A DNA stretch of 64,000 bases from Streptomyces pseudovenezuelae (lineage in GTDB: Bacteria; Actinomycetota; Actinomycetes; Streptomycetales; Streptomycetaceae), in NCBI RefSeq assembly GCF_029892565.1, contig NZ_JARXVH010000025.1, positions 1 through 64,000 on the forward strand, given 5' to 3'. The position numbers were made by a program, and so were the translations under genes. Positions 35,451-44,090 of the stretch are shown piece by piece. Under the pieces are notes generated by a model. The model did not search any database, had not been told where the DNA came from, and was given only the letters and a program-made list of their open reading frames with translations. Position 1 is the stretch's first letter. Each line of letters opens with the position of its first letter.

Positions 35451-36668
35451 GTGGCACCGCGTATCGGCCTTTATTTTCCGTACGTTCACATCCGGGACGC
35501 CGCGTGGGTCAAGGCCACCGCGCTGTACTGGCCGGCGCTGGCGCGCGTCGCCGCGGCCGAGTATCCGGTCCACGACTCCGACACCGTCCGTGCTCTCGCG
35601 GACGGGCTCGACTTCATCCAGCAGCTGCCTCCAGGTCCTGCAGCCGAAGCGGTCGCCCCACACTTCATCAACGTCGTCCGCGAGCACCACGCCGAGCTGC
35701 ACCGCTACTTTGGCGTGTCCCCCGAGGACATCGACGAAAGCGACCCGAGCGATCCGGAGTGGCGATCGGTGAACCGCTACAGTCTCCCGGGGGAGATCTG
35801 GCGGCCGCGTGACGAGCGAACGTCCCTGGTCGAAGTGCACTGGGATGAGTTTGCTCCTGCCCTGCGCCAGGTGCTGCTCGATTCCCAGTTGGGCCTGAAC
35901 ACCCGCCGCCCCACCCTCCTGTCCGGCGACGAGGAGTACGACTGGATGTCGGTAGACCCGAAGCTCGCCTGGGCCTACAAGTTGGCGCTGACGGAAGAGT
36001 TGGCCCGGCAACACGGGCTGACGCCGATCACCGACAACCCCGTCTCCCAGCACCAGGCGCAGGACTGGGATGAGGCACGGATCTTCGCTGAACTCTTCGA
36101 TCACCATCCGCACGACCCAAACCCAGTATCTGTGGTCGGCATGCTGACCGCACAGCTCCCGCTGCCCGAGGGAATCGCGGACGTACCCGTCGACGACATC
36201 ATCAAGCTGCGCACCAACTACCGAGCCGAGTTCGACCGCTTCGTCGACGCCCTCGACGCGGCCGCCGCCGAGCTGACCAGCTCCCTCCTGGAAGAACAGG
36301 ATCCGCAGATCGTCGCCCTCCACGTGGCGCATATCCGTCGGACGCACTTCGAGCAGCCACTCAACGACCTCAAGGCCGCGATCAAAGGGCTCAAGCTCGG
36401 CACGGGACTCGGGTTGATGAACCTGCAGACGCAACTGCCCGCCTTGGGAGCCATCGGCGGCGCGGCAGCGCACTGGCCGGCCGTCACCGCCACATCGATC
36501 GGCTTCGGCCTGGTCGGGCTCCACCACGTCACGGCCAAAGAACGCGACCGCATCCGGTCCGACTCGCCCGTCACCTACCTGCTGCAGGCCGAGAAGGTGG
36601 CCGACCCGTCCTCCTTTGTCAACCGATGGACGATCGCAGGCGCCCGCGGTCTCGGCATCAACATCTAG
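35451..36668 (+). CDS. DUF6236-like protein of unknown function
   Basis: About 405 residues, soluble, no signal. The N-terminal APRIGLYFPYVHIRDAAWVK followed by YWPALARVAA and YPVHDSDTVRALADGLDFI matches actinomycete proteins I recall as DUF6236. The C-terminal third is helical with a hydrophobic hairpin (GLMNLQTQLPALGAIGGAAA). I chose GTG 35451 because GGGGGAG precedes it and the conserved region begins there; the frame is open to 35256. It stands alone after the TnpB element. Similar proteins often lie in defence-rich accessory DNA, but no function can be assigned. Confidence 0.7.
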   Translation: MAPRIGLYFPYVHIRDAAWVKATALYWPALARVAAAEYPVHDSDTVRALADGLDFIQQLPPGPAAEAVAPHFINVVREHHAELHRYFGVSPEDIDESDPSDPEWRSVNRYSLPGEIWRPRDERTSLVEVHWDEFAPALRQVLLDSQLGLNTRRPTLLSGDEEYDWMSVDPKLAWAYKLALTEELARQHGLTPITDNPVSQHQAQDWDEARIFAELFDHHPHDPNPVSVVGMLTAQLPLPEGIADVPVDDIIKLRTNYRAEFDRFVDALDAAAAELTSSLLEEQDPQIVALHVAHIRRTHFEQPLNDLKAAIKGLKLGTGLGLMNLQTQLPALGAIGGAAAHWPAVTATSIGFGLVGLHHVTAKERDRIRSDSPVTYLLQAEKVADPSSFVNRWTIAGARGLGINI

Positions 36669-36947
36669 TCCGCTCCCGCTGCTACTCGTAGCGGCAGGTC
36701 CGATACACGCTTAGCACTTCCGTCTGCCATAGCGCCTGTGCTTCGCTGCTGTCCCGCGGCATCGTGCGGCCGACGGCAGCGGCGACCCACCGATACAGCT
36801 TTGTGGCGCTGGATGGTGCGTGTGGCGCGGCGAAGGGGACCCAGCAGGCTCGGCGGTGCGGGAAGTTCCGTACGGCGATGCGCAGCGCCACCGCCGCCCC
36901 GTGCCCCCGGTGGTGCGGCCATTCCCCGTCGGTACTGCACCTCTGGA
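36669..36947. other. Possible gene remnant before the Fic-type gene
   Basis: On the reverse strand 36682-36891 reads ALRIAVRNFPHRRACWVPFA and continues through LYRWVAAAVGRTMPRDSSEA to CRYE, which looks protein-like but has no clear start. It may be the end of a lost gene. I cannot assign it. Confidence 0.3.
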
Positions 36948-37337
36948 TCAGGTGACGGTCCAGTCGCGCAGCTGGCGGGCGAGTCGGGCGACGCCGAGCA
37001 CGCCGGAGGCGGCGTCCCGCACGAGCGCGACGGCCGCCTTGGGCGGGTAGTCAAGTTCGCGCGCGTGCAGGATCAGATAGGCCTCGGTCGCATGCCAGGC
37101 GAAGGCTTCGTTGGAGTGCTCCAGGCACGGCAGTTTCGCCAGGGTCTGCAGCAGCGCGCCGGCCTTGAGATACAGAGATCCGTAGATGTCGCGTTCCATT
37201 GACCGGGCGTTGACCCGGGCGACCGCGGCGTACAGCGGTCCGAGGTCGTCGACCTGCGGATCACCATCGAGCAACTCGGCGGCGCGCAGCAGGAACGTGA
37301 CGTCGAGCGGGCGGAGCGGCGGTTCCGGCTGCGTCAC
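36948..37337 (-). CDS. Fic/Doc-like toxin with degenerate active site
   Basis: A 129-residue all-helical protein resembling the Doc-type toxins found in streptomycete toxin/antitoxin pairs. LYLKAGALLQTLAKLPCLEH is the helix before the active loop. The usual Fic motif HxFx(D/N)GNxR is replaced by LEHSNEAFAWHATEAYL, keeping one His and Asn but losing the Gly-Asn-Lys/Arg part. It may have lost nucleotide transfer. GTG start overlaps the antitoxin stop (GTGA), so the two are coupled with antitoxin first. Confidence 0.65.
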   Translation of the reverse strand: MTQPEPPLRPLDVTFLLRAAELLDGDPQVDDLGPLYAAVARVNARSMERDIYGSLYLKAGALLQTLAKLPCLEHSNEAFAWHATEAYLILHARELDYPPKAAVALVRDAASGVLGVARLARQLRDWTVT

Positions 37338-37636
37338 GCGGCGTGGCCTCGCTGTTGGTGCTGCTCAAGGTCGCGGCGCGCTTCCTGCTCCGCCGCCCGC
37401 TGCTCGGCGCTGGGATCCACACTGCTGGGCTCGGCCGCGAAAGCCGCGCTGCTGCGGGCCATGGACGCCTGGAAGCCGTCCAGGAACTGCCTCTCCACGG
37501 CGGTCGCACGGTCGTAGGCGGCAGAGAGGATGAACTCCTGCATGCTGACTCCTGCCTGCTTGGCCGCTGCCGCGATCGCGGCCCGCTGCCCGGGGTCGGG
37601 GAAGCGTAGATTCATCGCTGTTTTGGTGTCCGGCAT
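37334..37636 (-). CDS. Ribbon-helix-helix antitoxin of the Fic-like pair
   Basis: About 100 residues. The N-terminal strand TAMNLRFPDPGQRAAIAAAA and helix AGVSMQEFILSAAYDRATAV form a ribbon-helix-helix like DUF1778-type antitoxins. The C-terminal tail (PSSVDPSAEQRAAEQEARRD) is charged and disordered, as expected for the toxin-binding part. ATG at 37636; a GTG three codons earlier is possible. It lies directly beside three 9-bp repeats, so autoregulation is likely. Confidence 0.7.
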   Translation of the reverse strand: MPDTKTAMNLRFPDPGQRAAIAAAAKQAGVSMQEFILSAAYDRATAVERQFLDGFQASMARSSAAFAAEPSSVDPSAEQRAAEQEARRDLEQHQQRGHAA

Positions 37637-37663
37637 GGTATCCACGGTACCAGTGGTACCACG
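37637..37663 (-). promoter_or_regulatory. Three 9-bp iterons, antitoxin operator
   Basis: GGTATCCAC, GGTACCAGT and GGTACCACG follow each other without gaps immediately before the antitoxin start. Contiguous short direct repeats with partly palindromic GGTACC cores suit cooperative binding by a ribbon-helix-helix dimer. Confidence 0.6.
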
Positions 37664-38240
37664 CGCGTGTCGCGGGCTCGACGCGAACTACCCCAGCCCA
37701 GGCCTTAGCCGGGGAATCATCCGCCGAACCGCCCAGAGGGGGCTTCTCGCGCGCCTGCCCCACATCACCCGGTGGTGGTCTGTTCGCACGGCATACGGAT
37801 CCACGTCTCCAGGAAGGGGGCGAGGCGGACCGTGAGGCTCTCGGTGAAAGCAACAACCCCGCCCGCCGCCGCCAGCTCTCCAGTTGGCTCACCGTCACCA
37901 CTACCGTGCGCAGGGCGGGTTCACGGACCACCTGCAGATCAGCCGGACTCGGCGCTCCTCGTGCCATGCCCACCATTGCAACCCCGAGAAGTGCCGACTC
38001 CGCCCCAATTGGTGACTCGCGCGAAGACGACCTGGGTGCCTTGCGTGAAAGTGGCCGTAGCAAACGTTATCTGACCTGCGGGCATGGCATATCAGGCCTT
38101 TTAGAGAGCCCGGCGGTAGGTGTCGGTTGCTCCGCAGGTGCCACAGGAGGCCTCCGCGGCCCGGGGCCCGGCCCCGGTACGCCTCGGACATGAACGATGA
38201 GGAGTGGGCCCTCACAGGCGCGTCACTGAATTCGTAAGCT
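37664..38240. other. Gap with possible remnants
   Basis: About 570 bases. Near 38189 a short forward frame reads MNDEEWALTG, similar to the start of IS5-type transposases, then stops. No intact gene is supported. The promoters of the antitoxin and of the AraC gene must lie here. Confidence 0.35.
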
Positions 38241-38282
38241 CCTATTCTGATGGCCCGCCAACGCGAGCTATGCTGTCCGCTG

Positions 38283-39059
38283 ATGACTGAGGTTGCGCAG
38301 CAGCCAGTGTTCTGGACCGACGACTCGCCGGTCTGCGAGCCCATGGCGCACGGTGAGGACATCGCCGCGCACTTCCATGACTACGGCCAGCTGAGGTACG
38401 CCGCCTCCGGGGCGCTCGTCACGACGACCAGGGTCGGCACCTGGGTGGCGCCGGCGAACCGCATCACGTGGGTGCCGCCCTTCTATGTCCACAGCAGTCG
38501 CTCCTACGGCGAGACCGATGTCCGCGTGCTCCCGGTTCCGGCAGCGCTGTCCGAGGAACTACCGCCCGAGCCCTCGGTCTTCGTGGCCAGTGCGCTGCTG
38601 CGCGAGGCATACCTGGCGATGAGCAGCGAGCAAGAGCCTGCCGCCGGTGAGCGTGGCCGTCTGCTGCTCGCAGTGATCGGCGCGGAGCTGATCCGCGCCC
38701 CGCAGGAGCCACTACGGCTGCCGGAGCCTAGCGATTCTCGCCTCAAGGCCGTCACCGACCTGCTGCACGCCGACCCGGCCATTTCGGCGACGCTGGCGGA
38801 GCTGGGGCACCGAACCGGTTCGAGCGAACGGACTCTCAGTCGGCTGTTCGGCAGCGAACTGTCGATGAGCTTCCACCAGTGGCGCACGCTGCTGCGGATT
38901 CAGCGAGCGCTGCTCGAACTCTGTGAAGGTACTTCGGTCACCGAGACGGCGATGCGACTTGGCTGGGCGAACCCCGGCAGCTTCATCAACGCCTTCACCG
39001 ATCTCGTCGGTCAGACGCCCGGTCGTTACCGCTCCACTGCGGGTGCAGCTCACCGCTGA
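38283..39059 (+). CDS. AraC-family regulator of the catabolic operon
   Basis: About 258 residues. The N-terminal cupin sensor (HGEDIAAHFHDYGQLRYAAS, VPPFYVHSSRSYGE) is followed by a C-terminal double helix-turn-helix (LAELGHRTGSSERTLSRLFG and VTETAMRLGWANPGSFINAF, then GQTPGRYR). This cupin-AraC type often activates small catabolic operons in response to an aromatic or acid inducer. ATG 38283 is chosen; ATG 38250 is in frame. It is the first gene before four enzymes on the same strand, 90 bases from the next. Confidence 0.85.
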   Translation: MTEVAQQPVFWTDDSPVCEPMAHGEDIAAHFHDYGQLRYAASGALVTTTRVGTWVAPANRITWVPPFYVHSSRSYGETDVRVLPVPAALSEELPPEPSVFVASALLREAYLAMSSEQEPAAGERGRLLLAVIGAELIRAPQEPLRLPEPSDSRLKAVTDLLHADPAISATLAELGHRTGSSERTLSRLFGSELSMSFHQWRTLLRIQRALLELCEGTSVTETAMRLGWANPGSFINAFTDLVGQTPGRYRSTAGAAHR

Positions 39060-39149
39060 GCACTGCCTCCGCCGGTCTGGCGGGTTATCCGAAATTTGAG
39101 GCGGAACTTCGGTGGCGCGCCCGCCCGCTCGGCGGCCACGCTTTGAGGC

Positions 39150-40745
39150 ATGGCACACCACCTTCCAGGTCACGGCGCTGTGGCTTCGGCAGCCGCCACG
39201 ACGGCATCCTCCGGAGTCACGCTAGGTGACCTGATCATGCAGGCGCTCAGCCGGCACAGCTCGTCCGAGGCCTTCGTGGCCGGCGACCGGCGACTGACCT
39301 ATGCACACGTCAGGGACCTTCTCTCGCAGTACGTTTCCGCGCTGGCCCGTCGGGGCGTGGGGCTCGGCGCGGGGGTCACGATGCTCAGTCCGAACATGCC
39401 TGAATCGTGGATCGTCCAGGCCGCGACGTATCTCTTGGGCGGCCGCTTCACCGGGCTGCAGACGCTGGCCTCGGTCACGGACCACATCACCGTCTGCGAG
39501 GACGCGGAGGCCATGGTGCTGGTGGTGACCGCGCCCCTGGAGGAGCATGGACGCCAGGTCCTCGCCGAGGTCGACTCCCTGCGACACCTGATGGTGATCC
39601 CCGCCGCCGGTGGCCTGCCCGAGGGCGAGCCCTCGGCGGTTCGATCGCTCGACCGTGGTCCGGCGACGGAGACGGATGTCGCCTGGCTGCAGTACACCGG
39701 GGGGACGACCGGCAGACCCAAGGGCGTGATGCAGCCTCATCGGTCGATGGTGCAGATGGTCCATGTGTACATGGCCGACTTCGAGCAGCCACACCTCCCG
39801 CGGTACCTGGCAGCGGCCCCGCTCACCCACGCGGCCGGGCTGGCCGTCATCCCGGCACTGTTGCGTGGCGGCACGGTCGTGATCGAGCAGGGCTTCGAAC
39901 CCAGCCGGTTCCTCGATGTCATCGAGGCCGAGCACATCAACTGTGTGAGCGGCCTTCCGACGATGATCTACACCTTGCTGGATCAGGAGCGTCCGGAGAC
40001 CAGAGACCTCTCCAGCCTTGAGGTCATCTGGTACGCCACCGGACCGATGTCGCCGGTGCGCCTGGCGGAGGCTCGCGAGCGGATCGGTCCGGTCTTCTCC
40101 CAGATCTACGGGCAGACGGAGTCGGCCGGCATCGGGACGGTCCTGACCAAGGCCGCACACGACACCGCGAGCCTTGAGCAACTCGCCTCCTGTGGCCGTT
40201 CCGTGGTCGGCAACCGCATCAGGCTCATCGACGACCACGGCCACGACGTTCCTCCGGGCGAGGTGGGAGAGATCGTCATGCAGAGCCGCGGGGTGATGCA
40301 GGGCTACAAGAACCTCCCCGACGAGACAGAAGCGGCACTCAAGGGGGGATGGCTCCACACCGGAGACCTCGCCCGCCAGGACGCCGAGGGCCTGATCTAC
40401 ATCGTGGACCGCAAGAAGGACATGATCATCTCGGGCGGTTTCAACATCTACGCCAGCGAAGTCGAGGCCGTTCTGACAGCGCACCCTTCGGTGGGCTCAG
40501 CCGCCGTCATCGGCGCGCCGGACAGCCGCTGGGGCGAGATCGTCACCGCGTTCGTGGTCCCGCGACCGGGGCGACAGATCGACATTCCCGCGCTCCAGTC
40601 CTACGTGAAGCAGGTCAAGGGCCCGATGTACGCGCCCAAGAAGGTCGTCGTCGTGGACTCACTTCCCGCCACGCCGGTGGGAAAGATCGACAAGAAGCGC
40701 CTGCGCGCGCCGTTCTGGGGCGACTCGAACCGCAATGTCCACTGA
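39150..40745 (+). CDS. AMP-forming acyl-CoA synthetase
   Basis: A 531-residue ANL-superfamily ligase that activates a carboxylic acid with ATP and CoA. The P-loop is LQYTGGTTGRPKGVM, A5 is IYGQTESAG, A7 is WLHTGDLARQD, A8 hinge is IVDRKKDMIISGGFNIYASE, and the A10 catalytic Lys is in TPVGKIDKKRLR. The acid pocket cannot be read, but with an amidohydrolase and oxidoreductases downstream an aromatic or cyclic acid is plausible (inference). ATG at 39150. It is first of four enzyme genes. Confidence 0.9.
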   Translation: MAHHLPGHGAVASAAATTASSGVTLGDLIMQALSRHSSSEAFVAGDRRLTYAHVRDLLSQYVSALARRGVGLGAGVTMLSPNMPESWIVQAATYLLGGRFTGLQTLASVTDHITVCEDAEAMVLVVTAPLEEHGRQVLAEVDSLRHLMVIPAAGGLPEGEPSAVRSLDRGPATETDVAWLQYTGGTTGRPKGVMQPHRSMVQMVHVYMADFEQPHLPRYLAAAPLTHAAGLAVIPALLRGGTVVIEQGFEPSRFLDVIEAEHINCVSGLPTMIYTLLDQERPETRDLSSLEVIWYATGPMSPVRLAEARERIGPVFSQIYGQTESAGIGTVLTKAAHDTASLEQLASCGRSVVGNRIRLIDDHGHDVPPGEVGEIVMQSRGVMQGYKNLPDETEAALKGGWLHTGDLARQDAEGLIYIVDRKKDMIISGGFNIYASEVEAVLTAHPSVGSAAVIGAPDSRWGEIVTAFVVPRPGRQIDIPALQSYVKQVKGPMYAPKKVVVVDSLPATPVGKIDKKRLRAPFWGDSNRNVH

Positions 40746-40789
40746 CCATCCCGATGCCCTTCCCACGGCCATTCCGAAAGGCACTCAGC

Positions 40790-41674
40790 GTGAACGTACC
40801 GCCGGCCCGACTGATCGACTTCCACTCCCACTGGGGCACAGAGCGAGGATGGAAGGGAAGCCCGTACGAGACCGCCGAGGACCGCGAGGCCCTGCGAGGC
40901 TACTTCAAGTGGGACATGAGCTTCGTCAGCGACGAGGAGCAGGCCGTCCAGTTCCGCCGCGCCAACGTCAAGGCGATGCTCGACTTCGCGTTCACCTACA
41001 CCATGGACGCCGGTGCACTGCGCGACCAGCATGACTACGCCTTCGACTATGCGCGCAAGCACCCCGACGTCGTACTGGGCAACTGGATCGGTATCGATCC
41101 CACGCAACCAGCTCATGTCAGGGAACTTGAGCGTTGCCTGAGCGAGGGGATGGGACTCGTCGGACTGACGGTCCACTCCTTCACACCGGCCGGGACACCC
41201 GACCAGCCGGAATGGGAGACCTGTCTGAACATGTGCATCGAGGCCAACCGTCCCATCCTGGTCCATGTCGGCATGTCGGCCACCGGGGCCGGCACCCGCG
41301 GAGGCATGGGCATCACCCTGGAGGGCTGCCACCCCCGTTACGTCGACCGCGTCGCGGCCAAGTATCCCGATCTGAACGTGATCGCGGCTCGGGTGGCGTG
41401 GCCCTGGCAGTCGGAGATGATCGCGGTCGCACTGCACAAGGCGAACGTGTGGATGGAGCTCCACGGTTGGTCACCGCGCTACTTCCCCGACGAGCTCAAG
41501 CGCGAGATCGGTAAGCGCCTGCGCAAGAAGGTCTTCTTCGGAGCCGACTACCCGATGCTCACCCACGAGAGGCTGGTCGAGGAGTGGCGCGAGGAGGGCT
41601 TCTCCTCCGACGTCCTCGATGACGTGTTCTCCGGCAACGCCGAGACCTTCCTCACCTCGATCGGAGTTCAGTGA
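40790..41674 (+). CDS. Amidohydrolase-family (ACMSD-like) metal-dependent hydrolase/decarboxylase
   Basis: About 294 residues, TIM-barrel amidohydrolase-2 type. The metal motif HxH is in LIDFHSHWGTE. Further ligands are His in PILVHVGMSATG and Asp in FFGADYPMLTHERL. Relatives decarboxylate or hydrolyse ring-derived acids. GTG 40790 has GAAAGG nine bases upstream; ATG 40754 is an in-frame alternative. The stop overlaps the next start (TGATG), so they are coupled. Confidence 0.85.
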   Translation: MNVPPARLIDFHSHWGTERGWKGSPYETAEDREALRGYFKWDMSFVSDEEQAVQFRRANVKAMLDFAFTYTMDAGALRDQHDYAFDYARKHPDVVLGNWIGIDPTQPAHVRELERCLSEGMGLVGLTVHSFTPAGTPDQPEWETCLNMCIEANRPILVHVGMSATGAGTRGGMGITLEGCHPRYVDRVAAKYPDLNVIAARVAWPWQSEMIAVALHKANVWMELHGWSPRYFPDELKREIGKRLRKKVFFGADYPMLTHERLVEEWREEGFSSDVLDDVFSGNAETFLTSIGVQ

Positions 41675-42474
41675 TGGACGTCGGACTGACCGGCAAGGTC
41701 GCCATCGTCGGCGGCGGCAGCGACGGCCTCGGATACGCCATCGCCGATCGTCTTCTGAAGGAAGGCGCCAATGTCACCTTCTTCGCGCGACGCGCGGAGA
41801 AGGTCACAGCCGCCGCGCAACGGCTTGCCGGCGCCTACGGCGAGGAGAAAGTCCTCGGGCTGGCCGCCGACTGCTCAGCCGACACCGACATCGAGCGTGT
41901 CACCGCCTCGACCCTTGAGCGGTTCGGTCCAGCCGTTCACGTTCTGGTCACCAACGACGGCGGACCACCGATCCGGCGCATCTCCGAGCTCACCGACGAG
42001 GTGTGGCTGAAGGCCTTCGAGCGCCACTTCTTCTACGTCGTCAGATCCGTGCGAGCCACCTTGCCGTACATGACCGCCGAAGGCGGCAGCATCCTCAACG
42101 TGGTCTCCGGCGTCGTCGAACGCCCGGCCGTCGGCATGGCGGCGCCCGTCAGCGTGTGGTCGGCGGTGATCGGCTACGCCAGGACCCTCGCCCTGGAGGT
42201 CGCCAGGCAGGACATCAACGTCAACACTCTGCTGTCCGGATTCTTCGACACCGCCCTGCTGGGCGGAATGCTGGAACGGCAGCCGGAGCTGTCCAAAGCC
42301 GGCCTCGGGAACGGGGTACCGATGGGACGCATCGGGGAGCCCCGTGAGTTCGCCGACCTGGTCGGTGCGCTCGTGTCACCCAACTTGCGATTCGTCACCG
42401 GCGCGGTGATCCCGGTCGACGGCGGCGCCAGCATCGGCATGGGCGCGAGCTTCGACTCGCCGACTTCGAAGTGA
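41674..42474 (+). CDS. SDR-family protein with atypical active site
   Basis: A 266-residue short-chain dehydrogenase fold. The nucleotide-binding loop is VGGGSDGLGYAIA and the NAG-like motif appears as VTNDGG. The Ser of SILNVVSG is present. The usual Tyr-x3-Lys is not at its expected place: that stretch reads MAAPVSVWSAVIGYARTLAL, with Pro and Trp where Tyr and Lys normally stand. The C-terminal FVTGAVIPVDGGASIGMG is standard. It may therefore be a non-redox relative or use another residue. Operon position fits a step in the same pathway. Confidence 0.85.
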   Translation: MDVGLTGKVAIVGGGSDGLGYAIADRLLKEGANVTFFARRAEKVTAAAQRLAGAYGEEKVLGLAADCSADTDIERVTASTLERFGPAVHVLVTNDGGPPIRRISELTDEVWLKAFERHFFYVVRSVRATLPYMTAEGGSILNVVSGVVERPAVGMAAPVSVWSAVIGYARTLALEVARQDINVNTLLSGFFDTALLGGMLERQPELSKAGLGNGVPMGRIGEPREFADLVGALVSPNLRFVTGAVIPVDGGASIGMGASFDSPTSK

Positions 42475-42484
42475 GGCACTGTTC

Positions 42485-43528
42485 ATGAAGCGGACCATGA
42501 AGATCTCGACGATGCTCACCTACGGCACCGCCCCGCGCGAGGCCGCTGACCACATCGCTCGACTTGAGGCCGCCGGGCTCGACACCGTCTGGGTCGCCGA
42601 AGGGTACGGCTACGACTCGCCGACCCTGATGGGCTACCTGGCCGCCCGCACCTCAAGCGTGGAGATCGGGGCAGCCATCCTCAACGTCTACTCCCGCACC
42701 CCGACCATGCTCGCATCGACCGCGGCCGGCCTCGACAGCGTGTCCGGCGGTCGCGCCATCATCGGCCTCGGCGCCTCCAACCCGAAGATCATCGAGGGGT
42801 GGCACGGCATGCCCTTCGTACAGTCGACCGGCCGTTCCAAGGAGACCGTCGAGATCATCCGCGCGGCGCTGCGGCGCGAGGCGGTCGACTACAGCGGCCG
42901 CTCCTTCGAGATCCCGCTCCCCGCCGGTCAGGGCACCGGTGTTGGCGAGCCGCTGAAGATCATGACCAGGCCGCTACGCCCCTCGGTTCCGCTCTACCTC
43001 GCCGCGCTGGGACCGAAATCAGTCGAAGGCGCGGCGGAGTACGCCGACGGCTGGCTGCCTTTCCTGTATTCCCCCGAGGGCGCCGCCGGGGTATGGGGCG
43101 ACGCGCTTGCCGCGGGAACCGCGAAGCGCTCCGAGAACCTCGCGCCCCTGGAGGTCGTCGCCGGTGGCATCGTCGCTGTCGGCGAGGACGTGAAGGAGAT
43201 ACTCGACCTCGCGCGGCCGGTACTCGCGCTCTACATCGGAGGCATGGGTGCCCGCGGCAAGAACTTCTTCAACGACCTCGTCCGACGCTACGGCTACGAA
43301 GCCGAGGCCAAGGAGATCCAGGACCTCTACCTCGACGGCAAGAAGAAGGAAGCCGAGGCCAAGGTCCCATTCCAACTCCTTGAACAGATCAACCTCGTCG
43401 GCCCAGCCTCTTACGTCCGGGAGCGGATCGAAGCGTTCCGCGAGTCCGGCGTCACCAATCTCCAGGTGACCCCGACCGGCGACGACCCCGCCGGGCTCGT
43501 GCGCCAACTCAAGGAGTGGGTGGCCTGA
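42485..43528 (+). CDS. LLM-class F420-dependent oxidoreductase
   Basis: A 347-residue luciferase-like monooxygenase fold with features of the F420-dependent group: start MKISTMLTYGTAPREAADHI, DTVWVAEGYGYDSPTLMGYL, the IGAAILNVYSRTPTMLASTA segment, GLGASNPKIIEGWHG, and PLYLAALGPKSVEGAAEYAD. Such enzymes reduce or oxidise with F420, a cofactor abundant in actinomycetes. It is the last gene of the operon. A Lys-rich helix near the C-terminus is slightly unusual. Start at ATG 42485. Confidence 0.88.
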   Translation: MKRTMKISTMLTYGTAPREAADHIARLEAAGLDTVWVAEGYGYDSPTLMGYLAARTSSVEIGAAILNVYSRTPTMLASTAAGLDSVSGGRAIIGLGASNPKIIEGWHGMPFVQSTGRSKETVEIIRAALRREAVDYSGRSFEIPLPAGQGTGVGEPLKIMTRPLRPSVPLYLAALGPKSVEGAAEYADGWLPFLYSPEGAAGVWGDALAAGTAKRSENLAPLEVVAGGIVAVGEDVKEILDLARPVLALYIGGMGARGKNFFNDLVRRYGYEAEAKEIQDLYLDGKKKEAEAKVPFQLLEQINLVGPASYVRERIEAFRESGVTNLQVTPTGDDPAGLVRQLKEWVA

Positions 43529-43579
43529 CTTCCGCTTCTGCCCGGGCAACACCCCTTGCAGCGCTTGACGGCCAAGGGC

Positions 43580-43607
43580 CCCGAGGCGGTGGCCTCCCGG
43601 CCTCGGG
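43580..43607 (+). terminator. Probable terminator of the catabolic operon
   Basis: CCCGAGGC (43580-43587) pairs with GCCTCGGG (43600-43607) over a 12-base loop, about 50 bases after the last stop. The stem is modest. Confidence 0.45.
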
Positions 43608-43934
43608 ATCGCTAAAGCGACTCGCCCCGTCCAGTCCCGCCGAAGTCGAGCAAGCGGTCAAGGCCCTGGCCCCAGAGACGGACCCCCATCGCGTCTGCGA
43701 CCGACCGGCAGATGCCCGTACCTGCTGCCCGCCATTCCGCCCCGTTCGAGGTCGATCCGCGGTCCCCGCACTGCGCTGGGTACTGACGTTGTTGCTGTGG
43801 TGTCGTCAAGGACGGGACGGGACGGGGCCGGCCGGGTTCTGCGAGGCATCTGCGATCACGGTCGTGGATCACGAGGGCTCGTCGGCACTGCCGCGATCCT
43901 GAACGGCTCCCCGAGATGAGCGAATCGATTATCA

Positions 43935-44085
43935 CAGCCATGGGCAAATGGGGCAGTGTCGGCTTCAGGGCGAGCCTGTCGTGGGTTGTTGGCCGCGGAG
44001 AGTCCGACGCGTAGAGGCAGTCCGTCGGCGTAGGGCAGGACATGCATCCTGGAACCCGACTTAGACCGTCCTAGGACGCCTTCAC
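43935..44085 (-). pseudogene. IS5-like transposase fragment
   Basis: A reverse frame reads GRSKSGSRMHVLPYADGLPL and VGLSAANNPRQ, the strand around the DDE core of IS5-type transposases (usually GRSKGG...H...D..G.PL....T.AN). No start, other catalytic blocks or ends are visible. The rest of 43530-44090 holds no gene. Confidence 0.5.
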
Positions 44086-44090
44086 GCGAG

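Noticed and set aside
37637..37663. Contiguous short repeats as a CRISPR or plasmid iteron array
   Set aside because: Only three 9-bp units without spacers, directly at an antitoxin start; an operator explains them better. No CRISPR array was seen in the window.
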